Assembly: GCA_029961685.1 (NCBI GenBank)
Contig: JARWKL010000008.1
Coordinates: 126,501-190,500 of the forward strand
DNA length: 64,000 nucleotides
Origin: Aristolochia californica
Lineage: Eukaryota; Streptophyta; Magnoliopsida; Piperales; Aristolochiaceae
Direction of reading: 5' to 3'
A model generated the notes under the pieces. That model ran no database searches and was not told the DNA's origin. It worked only from the letters and a program-made list of their open reading frames with translations. Of the stretch, positions 24,601 through 35,192 are shown in pieces (positions within the stretch are counted from its first letter, which is position 1; each line of letters begins with the position of its first letter). A program made the translations under genes and the position numbers.

Positions 24601-27600
24601 TGACGAATTGCTTTGGATTTTGTAAGTGATATTCATTGATGAGTAGAAAGACCATTATCCTTGCCTGTATATCTGTATTTCCTTAGTTTGTGCATCATTA
24701 GTTCAATTCTTCTTTTATTTTTTATTTTAACCATTTTTTTACTTTAATTTTTTGTTGTAATTAAACCTGACGAGCTGCTGTTTAGACCTTGAAAAGCATA
24801 AAATAAGTAGAGAAATAGAAGGAAGGAGAAAAGAAGAAGAGGCAAGAGAGAGATGGAAGAGTGCATTAAAGCAGCACTCGTTAGGGATGAAAAAATCGAG
24901 CCTTCTCTATTTAATAATTCACTTAAGTAAAAAGAAGACAAAGTGCAATAACTTACTGCAAGCCCTAATACATGTAGTTCAACGAAGTATTAGAATTCAA
25001 TTATAAAGAAAGGTTTAACACCCATTACTATTATTTGAGAATTCCTCTTGAGGGAAATTGTCTTCATTTAGAATTATTATATAGAAAGGTGTAACACACT
25101 TTTTATATCTTTGTAATAGTCAATGACATTCCTATCATCCATCTCCGGACTAAAGAACTTGGCATATAATCCATATATATGCGACAAGTTACTCTCGAGG
25201 GCATACATTGTTTAGAGAAATTCAAATCTCCTTGGCTGTTTCACAATTCATAATTTGAATTCTGAGCTTGGATTCCATGTTGTTGTAGCCAAGTCATGAC
25301 TCGGCTATCCTCTGCTTCCCAATTATCATTTATAGGAACTAGTTGGCCATCTCGTACATATGTAGTCTTTCTCTTGTCTTTCAGATAAATTTGCACTTGT
25401 CTAGATCAGCTTAAGTAATTTTGGCCATTCAGTTTTTCCGCACTAGCCATAATTGTGTCTTCCCATCTGAATTTTCTGTTTCTCCGGTTGGTGTAAACAC
25501 TTCTCCGGAATCGGCCATATTAAACAATCACAATCAATTTTAAAATGTCAAATAGTCCTAAAATAATGTTCTGAAATCTATGTGGGCCCTACACTGAATC
25601 AATTAGGGAAGGAGAAACATTACCTCAAGAACAACTAATCAATTTGAGAAGCTGAAGATCCACAAGGAATTGCCAAGAGAGGATTATGTCACACTTCCAG
25701 ATCTACCTATAGATTGTAGAGGATTGACTCCTATGCAGGTAGTAATGGGTAGATCCCAACAATAAACCCCTCTAGGGCACAATATTCACATAGAACTGCT
25801 TCTAACTAGTAGTAGAAGCCATCAACCTTAGGGTTATGGCAGAAAAGGAAGAAAAAGTTCCAGAAGGAACAGCTGAAGAGCTCAGCAGCAGGATCTCATG
25901 CTATGATACTATGTAAAAGTGTGAAGTTTGTGAAGAAAGAGAGAGAAGGGTGAAAGGGAGAGATAGAGAGAAGAAATGCGCGAGCAGCACTCAAAAATCA
26001 GGTCAGAACTCCTGCTCTTCTCCTTTATTGAGAATCACTTAAGTGAAAACAGGTTATGTTACAAAACTACCCTTTACAACTTAAACCCTCATATCTCTTT
26101 GAATACTCAGAATTTTACCAAATGGTATAGGGATCAATAAAAATAGTTTTCTGTAAATAATTTAATTTAAAAACTCAATATTTTATGGGGACATAAGCCC
26201 TAAAAACACTAATGTAAAACATAGTTTTCTCATTTATAGATTTGAATATTCCTCAAATTTTGACTTTTGAAGAGTTCGATTCATTTTATTCTGGTGGCAT
26301 CTTATACACTGTTCTCTTGACTGAAATAATCATGAAAATTCTCTAAAAAAATTTGAAATTCCACGTGGGAAGTAGTCATTAGCTACTATTCAAGAAAAAA
26401 AGCGTCCTCATATGGAGTTTTTATTTTCTGTTTTACCATTTAGTGCTTCTTATTTTCAATTTCTAATCTTATCTCATCTGTTGTCTTCTCAGGGACCTGA
26501 AATTCGTACAGGTTTTCTAAAGGACGGAAAGCCTATCCAAATAAAGGAGGGTCAAGAAATCACAGTCACTACTGATTATAACATCAAGGGGGACACAGAG
26601 ATGATTTCAATGAGTTATAAGAAACTTGCTGAGCACTTGAAGCCTGGGAATACTATCTTGTGTGCAGACGGTACAATCACACTGACCGTTTTATCTTCTG
26701 ACCGTGAAGCTGGAATAGTGAGATGTCGTTGTGAGAATACTGCAGTTCTAGGTGAGAGAAAGAATGTCAATCTTCCAGGTGTAGTGGTTGATCTCCCAAC
26801 ACTTACTGAGAAGGATAAGGAGGACATATTGCAATGGGGTGTGCCAAACAACATCGACATGATTGCTCTTTCATTTGTCCGCAAGGGATCAGACCTTGTA
26901 AATGTCCGTCAAGTGCTTGGGCCCCATGCTAAAAACATTCAACTCATGTCCAAGGTTTGTCCTGTTCAATTCTCGAGATATTCTTATTGTTATTAGGCTT
27001 ATTATCTTCTCTTTCTGTGGTTGTTGGATATGGTTGAGAGTTCGTTAATTGAGTTATTGTCTTGTTCGTGTTTCTGTTGTGAAGGTTGAAAACCAGGAGG
27101 GTGTGGTCAACTTTGATGAGATCCTGAGGGAGACCGACTCTTTCATGGTTGCACGAGGTGACCTTGGAATGGAGATCCCTGTTGAGAAAATCTTTCTTGC
27201 CCAGAAAATGATGATTTACAAGTGCAACCTTGTGGGCAAACCAGTGGTGACTGCAACCCAGATGTTAGAATCCATGATCAAGTCACCAAGGCCAACCAGG
27301 GCTGAGGCCACTGATGTTGCCAATGCTGTTCTTGATGGCACAGACTGTGTGATGCTTAGTGGTGAGAGTGCTGCAGGGGCTTACCCAGAACTAGCTGTCA
27401 AGATTATGGCTCGTATATGCATAGAGGCTGAATCATCCCTTGATTATGGGGCTATTTTCAAGGAGATGATACGATCGACGCCCTTGCCTATGAGCCCCTT
27501 GGAGAGTCTTGCCTCCTCTGCCGTGCGGACAGCAAACAAAGCAAGGGCAACTCTCATTGTGGTGCTGACTCGTGGTGGTACCACAGCCAAGTTGGTGGCC

Positions 27601-27897
27601 AAGTACCGACCTGCAGTGCCAATCCTTTCGGTTGTGGTGCCAGTGCTGACAACTGACTCATTTGACTGGATGTGCAGCGATGAGGCACCTGCAAGACACA
27701 GCCTCATCTACAGAGGGCTGATACCACTGCTAGCTGAGGGTTCAGCAAAAGCCACAGATGCAGAGTCAACCGAGGTCATCTTGGATGCTGCCCTCCAGTC
27801 GGGAATACAGAGGGGTCTGTGCAAGCCAGGTGATGCAATTGTGGCTCTTCATCGTATAGGTGCTGCTTCAGTCATTAAGATCTGCGTTGTGAAGTAG
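21623..27897 (+). CDS. Pyruvate kinase, cytosolic
   Basis: Three exons, 21623-21880, 26493-26954 and 27085-27897, all phase 0, giving 510 residues, the usual length of plant cytosolic isozymes. The enzyme converts phosphoenolpyruvate and ADP to pyruvate and ATP in glycolysis. Visible motifs are KIVCTLGPASR (residues ~23-33), ARFNFSHG (substrate and metal site), GPEIRTG at the start of exon two, the signature FMVARGDLGMEIP (~259-271), KPVVTATQMLESMI and DGTDCVMLSGESAAG. No transit peptide precedes MANIDIEGIL, so it is cytosolic. Intron one is 4.6 kb and filled with retroelement relics; the protein is intact. Stop TAG at 27895-27897. Confidence 0.96.
23330..23600 (+). mobile_element. LINE 3'-end relic
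   Basis: The frame ISWSTNSEADSLTRHGAA at about 23393-23446 matches the C-terminal end of the RNase H domain in plant LINEs (typically ...ANxxADSLAxxG). A T-rich tail and an A-run (23585-23597) follow. Only the 3' end is present, as expected for 5'-truncated insertions. Confidence 0.65.
23960..24260 (+). mobile_element. Second LINE 3'-end relic
   Basis: WCHTPRSANRLADSLAWEGAF at about 24031-24093 is a clear LINE RNase H tail. It is preceded by a CCAGG-AGATTTTTTATGTAC-like block shared with the first relic. The tail ends near a CAATAAAACAG string. Confidence 0.7.
24770..26110 (-). mobile_element. Minus-strand Ty1/copia relic with gag fragment
   Basis: Read on the minus strand, 25080-25420 encodes a retrogag (UBN2-type) segment: MNCETAKEIWISLNNVY and then IYGLYAKFFSPEMDDRN with mild frame decay. 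A primer-site-like TAGTATCATAGC lies at 25900-25911 (minus). Flanking blocks 24780-24920 and 25920-26050 resemble each other (a GAGAGAGATRGAAGAG-like string, GCAGCACTC, and then CACTTAAGT), so they are probably the two diverged LTRs. The internal part is under 1 kb, so pol is deleted. Confidence 0.6.
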
Positions 27898-29839
27898 CAT
27901 GTGGGTTGAAGGGATCAACCAGCATTAGGGCAAGATAAGGTTGAGAACACCTTTCAAATTTTTGTTGCTTTTTTCCTTTTTGATGAATCTCTGTTTATCT
28001 GTTGGAGTCTTTGTTACATCACTCCAACTTTAAACTAGTATGATGCTCTGTGTTGTTCTGTGCCCTTTTTTCATTGGAGGGATGTGAGAAAACTCCAGAG
28101 CCTCTTCTCTATGGAACTCTGGACGGGACTCCCACATTTTGGCAGCATAATATGTGGGTTTTGTTTGAACTTTGAAGTGTTACAGTAAGTAAGCGGAATG
28201 GCACAAATAAGATGAAAGTTCTTTCTGAGACAATTTTTGGCTAACTAGCATTGAATTTTTTGTTGCTTAGCTGGGCATACGTTACTCTGGTACTCAGAAA
28301 AATTTGCTGTAGCTTATGCACGCTAGCTGTCCTCATAAGGTGGCTTTTATTTGTCCCGCTGGTTCAGCTCAGTTTTTGAAGTGAAGGAAAGGGTTAGACC
28401 ATGGACAGGTTAGCATGGAAATCTGTGGCGGGTTTCAGGGAATGGAAATCCCGTGGATAGGGGATGTTGCTAACCAAATGAAGATCCATTAGTGATTATA
28501 TCTATGAACAGAGTGAAGGGTGCAGCAGACCAAGTTACCTTACTCGTAGACATAAATACTAACCCTGAAGACCCGGAATATAGGGCGGTTGAATGCCCGA
28601 TTTCGAGCATATGGATTGCGAAAGCATGGTATGCAAGATCTAGCAAGCATGGGCGTGCCGCCGCGTGCGTTGCTTGGCAGTATGAAATAAATATCCGGGT
28701 TAAGGTTCCCCGACATCTTGAGCATCTTAAACTGTTCACTACGAAGCACGAACAGAAACCTGCCTCAAACTTTTCTGGGACGTGATATGAAAGAGACGTC
28801 TTCTTGGCGAAACTCTCGAGAACATTGAAGACTTAGGACTTGGGAGATACCCTGACAAAGTCATTCGTTTCCTCCCAGAAGCAAAAAAGAAAAACCAAAA
28901 CGCCACGTTGTTGTTTAGACTTTCAAGGAATACACATAAAGGGAGTCTAAGGAGCTAAAAATTGCCAGTATCCTTTACAAAGCTTCGGGTTCAGTTTGAA
29001 CTTTGAACAGATTCACACAATAGCCAAATTTCGGCGTAGGGCCGGCAACTCTGCTGAAGTAAGCTTTCCTACACAATCGAACGTCATTCTTTCATTGCTC
29101 TTGTCGCCATTTTCCTCATCCTTGCCTGATTCCTAATTTTGACCCTTTGTATACGGCTCTGTTTTGATAAATTCTCTTTAGTTTTATTTCGATTTAATCC
29201 ATTTTACCCTTTCCTGTTCGCGCTGCTTTTTTTTCTCGATTTTGTTGGCGTTGAGTTTATGCAATTTCTTTGCTCTAGATAATTCTCATGTCTTTTCGTG
29301 TTTTCTTCTTCGGGCATTTTGATTTTGCACGACTAATTTTACAGAAATCGTCATTCAGCTCCCAAGTTACCAAATCCCCATTTATTTCTCTCTTTAATTT
29401 CATCTTTTTCCCGGCCGTCATCTTGAATGGTCCGAACTGAAAGGAGGCGCGACTTTCACGAGTTCCTTTTGCTTCACTTCAATTGTTAATAAAGAAAAGG
29501 TCGTTATTGTTTCATCTTTAGTTTTCTTCCTGATCCTTGCGCTTGGGAGATAATCTTTGAAATATATTATCTGATGTAGAGGCTGTGCTTGCGTCCCTTC
29601 CCGTCGTATACATTCTGTGATTTTGCTCGATTTTATAATTTGTGACTTTGTTGAATTTCTGAATATAGAATAATAATTGCCGTAATTATCGATCGGGTAT
29701 ACACTATTTATATAATTACAACACAGAATATAGATACAAATTGAGTTTGTCTCTGTTTCAATCACCTTTTGATCTTGGAATTGCCCTGCTGTGATGCATA
29801 TATTGTTTCCTTTCTTTCTTAAACGAGATATTTCTGCTG
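27898..29839. other. Intergenic, pyruvate kinase to metallophosphoesterase
   Basis: The first ~250 bases are likely pyruvate kinase 3' UTR. A 97-codon open frame at 28492-28785 (+), overlapped by minus-strand frames, has no family I recognise. The last ~800 bases are T-rich leader/promoter sequence of the next gene. Confidence 0.45.
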
Positions 29840-32538
29840 ATGCTTCGTCTTACTGTAATTAGCGTACTATTCTACATGGTGCTGGGATCGTTGCCACAGT
29901 GCATGCCGAAGAGTCATAATTTTTCGCTGCTAAGAGAATACAGGAGGAGGGATGTCAGAGGAGGCTGCAATGGAAGGCAGCTGCAAATATCAACCGCAGA
30001 GAATGGTGGTGCCACACCTTCTCGACTCTTTATCGTCTCAGACTTGCATACAGATTATCAGGAGAATATGATATGGATCAAAAGTTTGTCACATGTGAGG
30101 TTTAGACAGGACGTGCTTCTTGTGGCTGGTGATGTTGCAGAGTCCTTCAAGTGTTTTATATCTACTATGTCTTTGCTAAAGAATAGATTCCATAGCGTCT
30201 TCTATGTTCCTGGAAACCATGACCTTTGGTGCCGCAGGGAGGGAGAAAGTTATGTAAGAGCACTTCAGACGCATGCCAAATTTCCTCAAGAATGCAGTAG
30301 ATTTTACATGAACCTGGAATTTTTAATCGTGTTGATAATTAGTTCATAGAATAGTCAGAATTTAATATATTTATCTCTTTCCGAACCTACAACTTGTTTT
30401 GATTTTCCTTTCCCAGTTTAATTCTCTAGAGAAGTTACATGCGTTGCTTGATGCATGTAAAGCACTTGAGGTGGAGACTGGTCCAAGAAATATTGAAGGC
30501 CTGGGTATAATTCCCTTATTTTCTTGGTATCACAAGGTAATGTATAGTTCACTTCCTTGAGATAAAATTCCAGTTCTTTTTCATTGAGGCGGCCAACAGA
30601 ACTGCAGGCACGGGCATGGAATGTTCTTTTCAAGCTTGCATCTGAAGTTACTTGACAGTTTTGCAGAGCTTTGATAGAGAAAAGGACATTGTTGGCATCC
30701 GGATTCCTTCACTAGAAATGGTGACCCACTTTCTTTCTCCTTGATTTTTATCCTAGCATTCTGTATGTAAGCTAATCTGTATTGTAGTTGAAACTGCCAA
30801 TGACATATCCCATCGCAATATCTGAAACTGGTTCATGTATTTGATGATTACTGTATTTAGAGCGTACCAAAAAACCTTTTGTCTGTTGCTTATAATAAGA
30901 ATTCAATCTTATTTTTAGATGTTACTGACTGTTGATGAGGATTCAACAGTGGTTATTGCTTAAACCTTGGGGAAGAAAATCACCACAGGGACATTCCTGT
31001 TATACTTTGACAGGACCGAGTCTGTTATTCAATGGCAGTACACCCTTAAATATGCTCACAGTTTGGCAATCACCCTAGTAAGGGAAGGAACCTCCAACCA
31101 ACAATTCACTACCGGCAGTTCCTACTCCTTGTGACTCACTTGTATCTTGGCTTTCACTTTGGGTTCATTTTGTATGCCTCTTTGATCTACTTTTGCTCTT
31201 TGAGCCCTCTTATGAATCATAGTTTTATAACTTTCTAGAAAATTAAGTTTCTTTCTGTCGCCTGGCATTTGATGGAAATCAAGAGGCTCTTCAAATAGAT
31301 CCTTACTCCATTTAATCCATGTTTTCTCTGATGACTAGCTGATCATGTGTATTCAAGGCTAATCCTTTTGGTTTACTACCCATTTTTACTTGGAAAAATG
31401 CACCATTGTTCAGTTTATATGTCAAGGGGTTGAAACAACTGTCTGAGAATGACTCCAACATAGACCTCTACTTGATGAGAAGATTTGTACCTACAATTGC
31501 ACTGTTCGGCAGAAACCATGAGGGCACTGTAGGGGGGGCGGGTATTTTCTTGTGAAGATTTGTTACATCTGATACTGGTTTGGAGTTAAGCTACCGGTAG
31601 TTTACATCTGATACCTTAATTTTCTTGTGAAGATTTCCTGTTCTTTTATGCTTTACTCACCTCTGTTTCCTTCCGCTTCAAAAGAATTCCCACAAATAAT
31701 ATTTTCTATTATAATTTGCAGGCATGTAAGGATTTCCATGCTTGCACATGGCCACAGGACCTATCAAATGGTGAAATCTCCCTTGCCCAATACTTCGACT
31801 CCATGAACGAGAAGAATCGCGATCTGATCGAAGAGATTCAGAGAGTTTGTCCTACAGTAATTACATTCTCGCACTTTGTCCCAAGGCAAGTTGTTTTTTT
31901 GTGTATGACTTACTCATTCTAGGGAATGTATCTTGTTATTCCTTGATTTGGGTGAGGCGGTAATGTATCTTGTTATTCCTTGATTTGGGTGAGGAGGTAG
32001 ATATTGCAATTCCAGCTTCGGAATTACTGGTACTGGTTTTTGTTTCTTTGTTGTGTAGGCAAGAGCTATGTCCCGAGAAGAGAATGCTATTTTATCCGAA
32101 ACTGCCGAAGATAATTGGCTCGGAACCTCTTGAAGCTCGCATTAGATCCATACATGGGGAAAGTGGAAACCCCTCTGCTTGTCACGTATTTGGGCACACT
32201 CATTTCTGTTGGGATTCCACCATTGCTGGCATCAGGTAATTAATTCCTTTTGGGTTGCCGAGTTTCTTAGCGTCACTATGGTATGGATTATACCCGGCCT
32301 GAACTTCAATATCGACTCCCGCAAGTCTAGGTATATTCAAGCACCCCTGGCTTACCCGAGAGAGCGGAAGAGGAGAATGAACGGAGGTGAAGATTGGCTA
32401 CCGTTTTGCATATACCGTGACGGGGAATTTAGTGACAGAATATCACCGTGTTATTGGTCTGATTATTACGCAAACAACCAGAGAGAACCTGAGAACACGC
32501 GGCTAGCTCCTTGGGTTGTAAGATTTTACAGAAGGTAG
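29840..32538 (+). CDS. Calcineurin-like metallophosphoesterase
   Basis: Six exons: 29840-30253, 30417-30536, 30667-30720, 31722-31885, 32059-32235 and 32331-32538. All phases close, giving 378 residues. The two-metal phosphoesterase motifs are present in order: SDLHTDY (residues 67-73, the D-x-H block), AGDVAE (96-101), VPGNHDLW (123-130), TFSHFVPR at the end of exon four, and FGHTHFCWD in exon five. The C-terminus is RLAPWVVRFYRR. The substrate is unknown. A hydrophobic N-terminus (VISVLFYMVLGSL) may be a signal or anchor, or the true start may be downstream. The fourth intron uses a GC donor (CCAAG|GCAAGT). The 1-kb third intron has no recognised insert. Confidence 0.88.
31925..31998. repeat. 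37-bp tandem duplication in an intron
   Basis: Two nearly identical adjacent copies starting at 31925 and 31962 (AATGTATCTTGTTATTCC...). They lie in the GC-AG intron of the metallophosphoesterase gene. Confidence 0.9.
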
Positions 32539-32969
32539 CCATGAAGGAGTTCTTGTTGTAATTTGGAATTCGAAAGACATTATGATTTGCTCGAAGCAGA
32601 AGTAATTGAAATTTGAAGTCGAAGAGAGTGGCTCTGCCTTGGACTGTCAAGGTCTTAATAAATGTGTGCTAACAGGATGAAGAATGAATACAATTTGAGG
32701 AAGTTGGCGGCCTTTTATTTTACTTCATTCATTACGAGTAATCAAATCAACCTGTCAGAAATGACAACCCAGTACAAAAACGCATCAACTGAATCGTCTC
32801 TCTACACAATATGCACTATAAAAGAAAAGAGGAAGGAAAAACAAGAAAACAAAAGCAGGAAGCAAGCAAGCAACTCGGGCATTTAACAAAGGCGGAGGGA
32901 AAAGGCAATCAAACACACAGGAAGTAGCATCCAATGGTGCAAAGTCAAAATTTTATGCCAGTACTGGAA

Positions 32970-33922
32970 CTAGTAATCTTCTGGGGCTAAAGGCTGGTGA
33001 GGATGCGGAACCTCTGCGGGGATTAGTAAATACTCGTAAATAAGAGCAGCGAGTGCAGCACCGATGAATGGACCGACCCAGTAAATCCAGTGGTGGTGCC
33101 ACCTCCAGCCGACCAACGCAGGGCCAAATGCCCGAGCTGGATTCATGGAAGCGCCGTCGAATGGGCCTCCCACCAGGATGTTAGCCCCTACGATGAAGCC
33201 AATCGCAAGCGGCGCGATGGTTCCGAGAGCACCCCTTTTGGGATCGATCGCCGTTGCGTACACCGTGTAGACCAGCCCGAACGTGAGTATGATCTCCAGC
33301 AACAGGGCGTGAAACTCGCCAACACCAGCTGCCACCGTGAACCCCACCGGTCTCTGCATGTCATTGCATAATTAAACCCATGTCGTCTTCTTTCTTTCTA
33401 TTCCTCTTTGATTTCGAATAGCAAAAACAGCAGAAAAAAATGTTTTTTTTTGTCACATACCATGCCATCCGTGGCGAGTCTTAGCAGGAGAGAGGCTAAT
33501 ATGGCACCGAGGAGCTGAGCGGTCCAGTAATAGAAGGATCGCAGGAGAGAGATCCGGCCACCCACCAGAGCACCCAGGGTGACGGCAGGGTTGACGTGCC
33601 CCCCCGAGTTGTTGAGTCCAACAGCCACCGCCACAAACAGAGCTAACGCGTGTGCTAAAGCCACTGCCACCAGCCCCGAAGCAGGAGCTTTGCCTTGATA
33701 CATCTTACCTGCACGGTCGTTCATACATGCATGCAGGTGAATATTGATTAGAAGAGAGATTCATGAACTATTGTGAAAGAAATACTGACCAAGGGCCAGG
33801 ACGGAGCCCTCTCCGGCAAAGACGAAGATGAAAGTGGATACAAATTCGGAGAGGGTGGCGCGAATGGAGTCCGGGTGTGTGGCCTCATCAGCTCGGCCGA
33901 ATGCAAATCTACGGGCAGACAT
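32970..33922 (-). CDS. TIP3: Aquaporin TIP3 (seed tonoplast intrinsic protein)
   Basis: Three exons on the minus strand, 33922-33790, 33708-33461 and 33353-32970, all phases closing, 254 residues. It is a water channel of the protein-storage vacuole membrane. The start [19 protein letters not shown] and the end PLAPEDY are typical of TIP3 (alpha-TIP). Both channel motifs are intact: HVNPAVT (Asn84-Pro85-Ala86) and SMNPARA (Asn198-Pro199-Ala200), with the filter Arg201. Six hydrophobic spans are evident. An in-frame upstream Met at 34060 would add 46 residues, but TIPs start at MS-R, so I use 33922. The 3' end converges with the metallophosphoesterase gene about 430 bases away. Confidence 0.94.
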
Positions 33923-33960
33923 GGCGGAGAAGTATGTCACGAAGGTTGGCGGAAGGAATT

Positions 33961-34065
33961 TGCATGCAACAGCAGAGGAGATGGAGGAGGAGATGGAGGT
34001 GGAGGAGGTGGGAGGCAGAGCTGGCTTAAATTGGGAAAAGGTTGTTGGCGACGCGGACACGTGGC
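33961..34065 (-). promoter_or_regulatory. RY-like and G-box motifs upstream of TIP3
   Basis: A palindromic TGCATGCA (two overlapping CATGCA RY elements) lies at 33961-33968 and CACGTGGC (G-box/ABRE core) at 34058-34065. They are 39 and 136 bases upstream of the TIP3 start codon. RY and ABRE elements are bound by ABI3/FUS3/LEC2 and bZIP factors in seed genes. The RY copy may fall in the 5' UTR. Confidence 0.55.
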
Positions 34066-34425
34066 AAATGACTGTATACGAAGGGTGGCACGTAGGGAAA
34101 TGTGTTGTTTGGTGGCTCTTCTGCTTACCCTCGACGGATCGTGCTTATCTCTGACGGCATATTGACAAAAACCGGAACCACCATGCAGCTCAAATATTGT
34201 CTTGTCGTTTTACACTTTTTACCACTTCACCACATAGCATCAATTCAAAGTAATCTTCTCCATGTAAAAGATTAAAACCAAATCATTGACAAAGAAATAG
34301 GTGACATAGGTGCTGTGGCTCCTGGACTTAATCCCAGGGCATTAAAGTTTTGTGAGAAATTTTTTTTTGTTTTAAATTTACACTCTAGAATGATCCAAGT
34401 CCCTGACCCGGAATAATTTTGACAG

Positions 34426-35192
34426 CATTCGACGAGATATCCAGTGCAGCACAGGGATCAAATGTTTGGAGACGGTGGAAGATCATTGCTGCCACTGTTC
34501 TGACTCTTCAAAGCCTCAGGGATCAAAAGAAGATTGGCATGCAATGGGTAAATCTTTTTATGGACAAGTATGATTCTAAGGTTCATTGAAAGAATTCGAA
34601 TCCTCTTTACTTGATTAGTGTCTTAGCAGTCAAGATTCACTGGGAACAGAAGAGGACAGTAGTAACTTGCTGTGTGTGACCACACAGCTAGTGTTTTCTT
34701 CTGACCATCTGATAAGGGTTACATGCAGTGGGCTTCAGGTTGCCAAGAAAAAAGGTTTTACAAATTCCAAACAAGGATAAACATATGGCCTATTCTGAAA
34801 GAAGGGTTAAAGAAGGGTTGAGGCTTCAAGTTTCATAGTCATGTTCAGCCTCCATTCAGCGCTATCACCATTGCTATAATGTAGTTTTCTGCTGGTACAG
34901 GGCTTCAAATGAAGGAAGGTTTCCTTCTATTTCTCATGCCGTGAAAGAAGTTGGTGGCTCCTACTATGTTGTCCGAAAGATCCTTCAGGAGATTGATCAA
35001 TCATTGAAAGTGCTGCCAGCAGCCAAGAAAGATGATGTGCCAGTGAGTAATGCAAGAGAAGAAGATCATCAGCCTTCTGAAGTGAAAAAAAAAAAAAAGT
35101 TTATTTTTTTAAAGATTAAGAAGCATGCTGTGAAGCCTGACATTATAGCAAAAGATAAGCCTCTTGTTCCTAGAGAGTTGAGAAAATCATAG
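34426..35192 (+). CDS. Partial gene with a conserved plant helix-turn-helix-like module
   Basis: Two exons fit: 34426-34567 and 34901-35192, joined AA|G in phase with donor AA|GTATGA and acceptor GGTACAG. The joined product contains NLFMDKASNEGRFPSISHAV then KEVGGSYYVVRKILQEI. This resembles the N-terminal ~50-residue module of a plant family typified by Arabidopsis At3g52170 (annotated as DNA-binding), from memory. The reading continues through a Lys-run (encoded by an A-run at 35085-35098) to a stop at 35192. No start codon or earlier exon was found, and the A-run may hide a frameshift. It may be a small gene or a truncated copy. Confidence 0.5.

Larger units (their letters stand above)
21881..26492. 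other. 4.6-kb first intron of pyruvate kinase
   Basis: Unusually long next to intron two (130 bases). It contains two LINE 3'-end relics, a minus-strand copia relic, an AT dinucleotide run near 23713, and a short imperfect duplication (GGCGGAGGTCCACT) near 22980 and 23020. Confidence 0.8.

Noticed and set aside
33761..34060. Longer N-terminus for TIP3 starting at 34060
   Set aside because: The extra 46 residues are Ser/Thr/Pro-rich and not found in TIPs; the family start MSARR is at 33922.
33773..34165. Plus-strand frames of 108 and 130 codons over TIP3 exon one
   Set aside because: Antisense to a well-supported aquaporin exon; Gly/Glu-rich text reflects codon bias.
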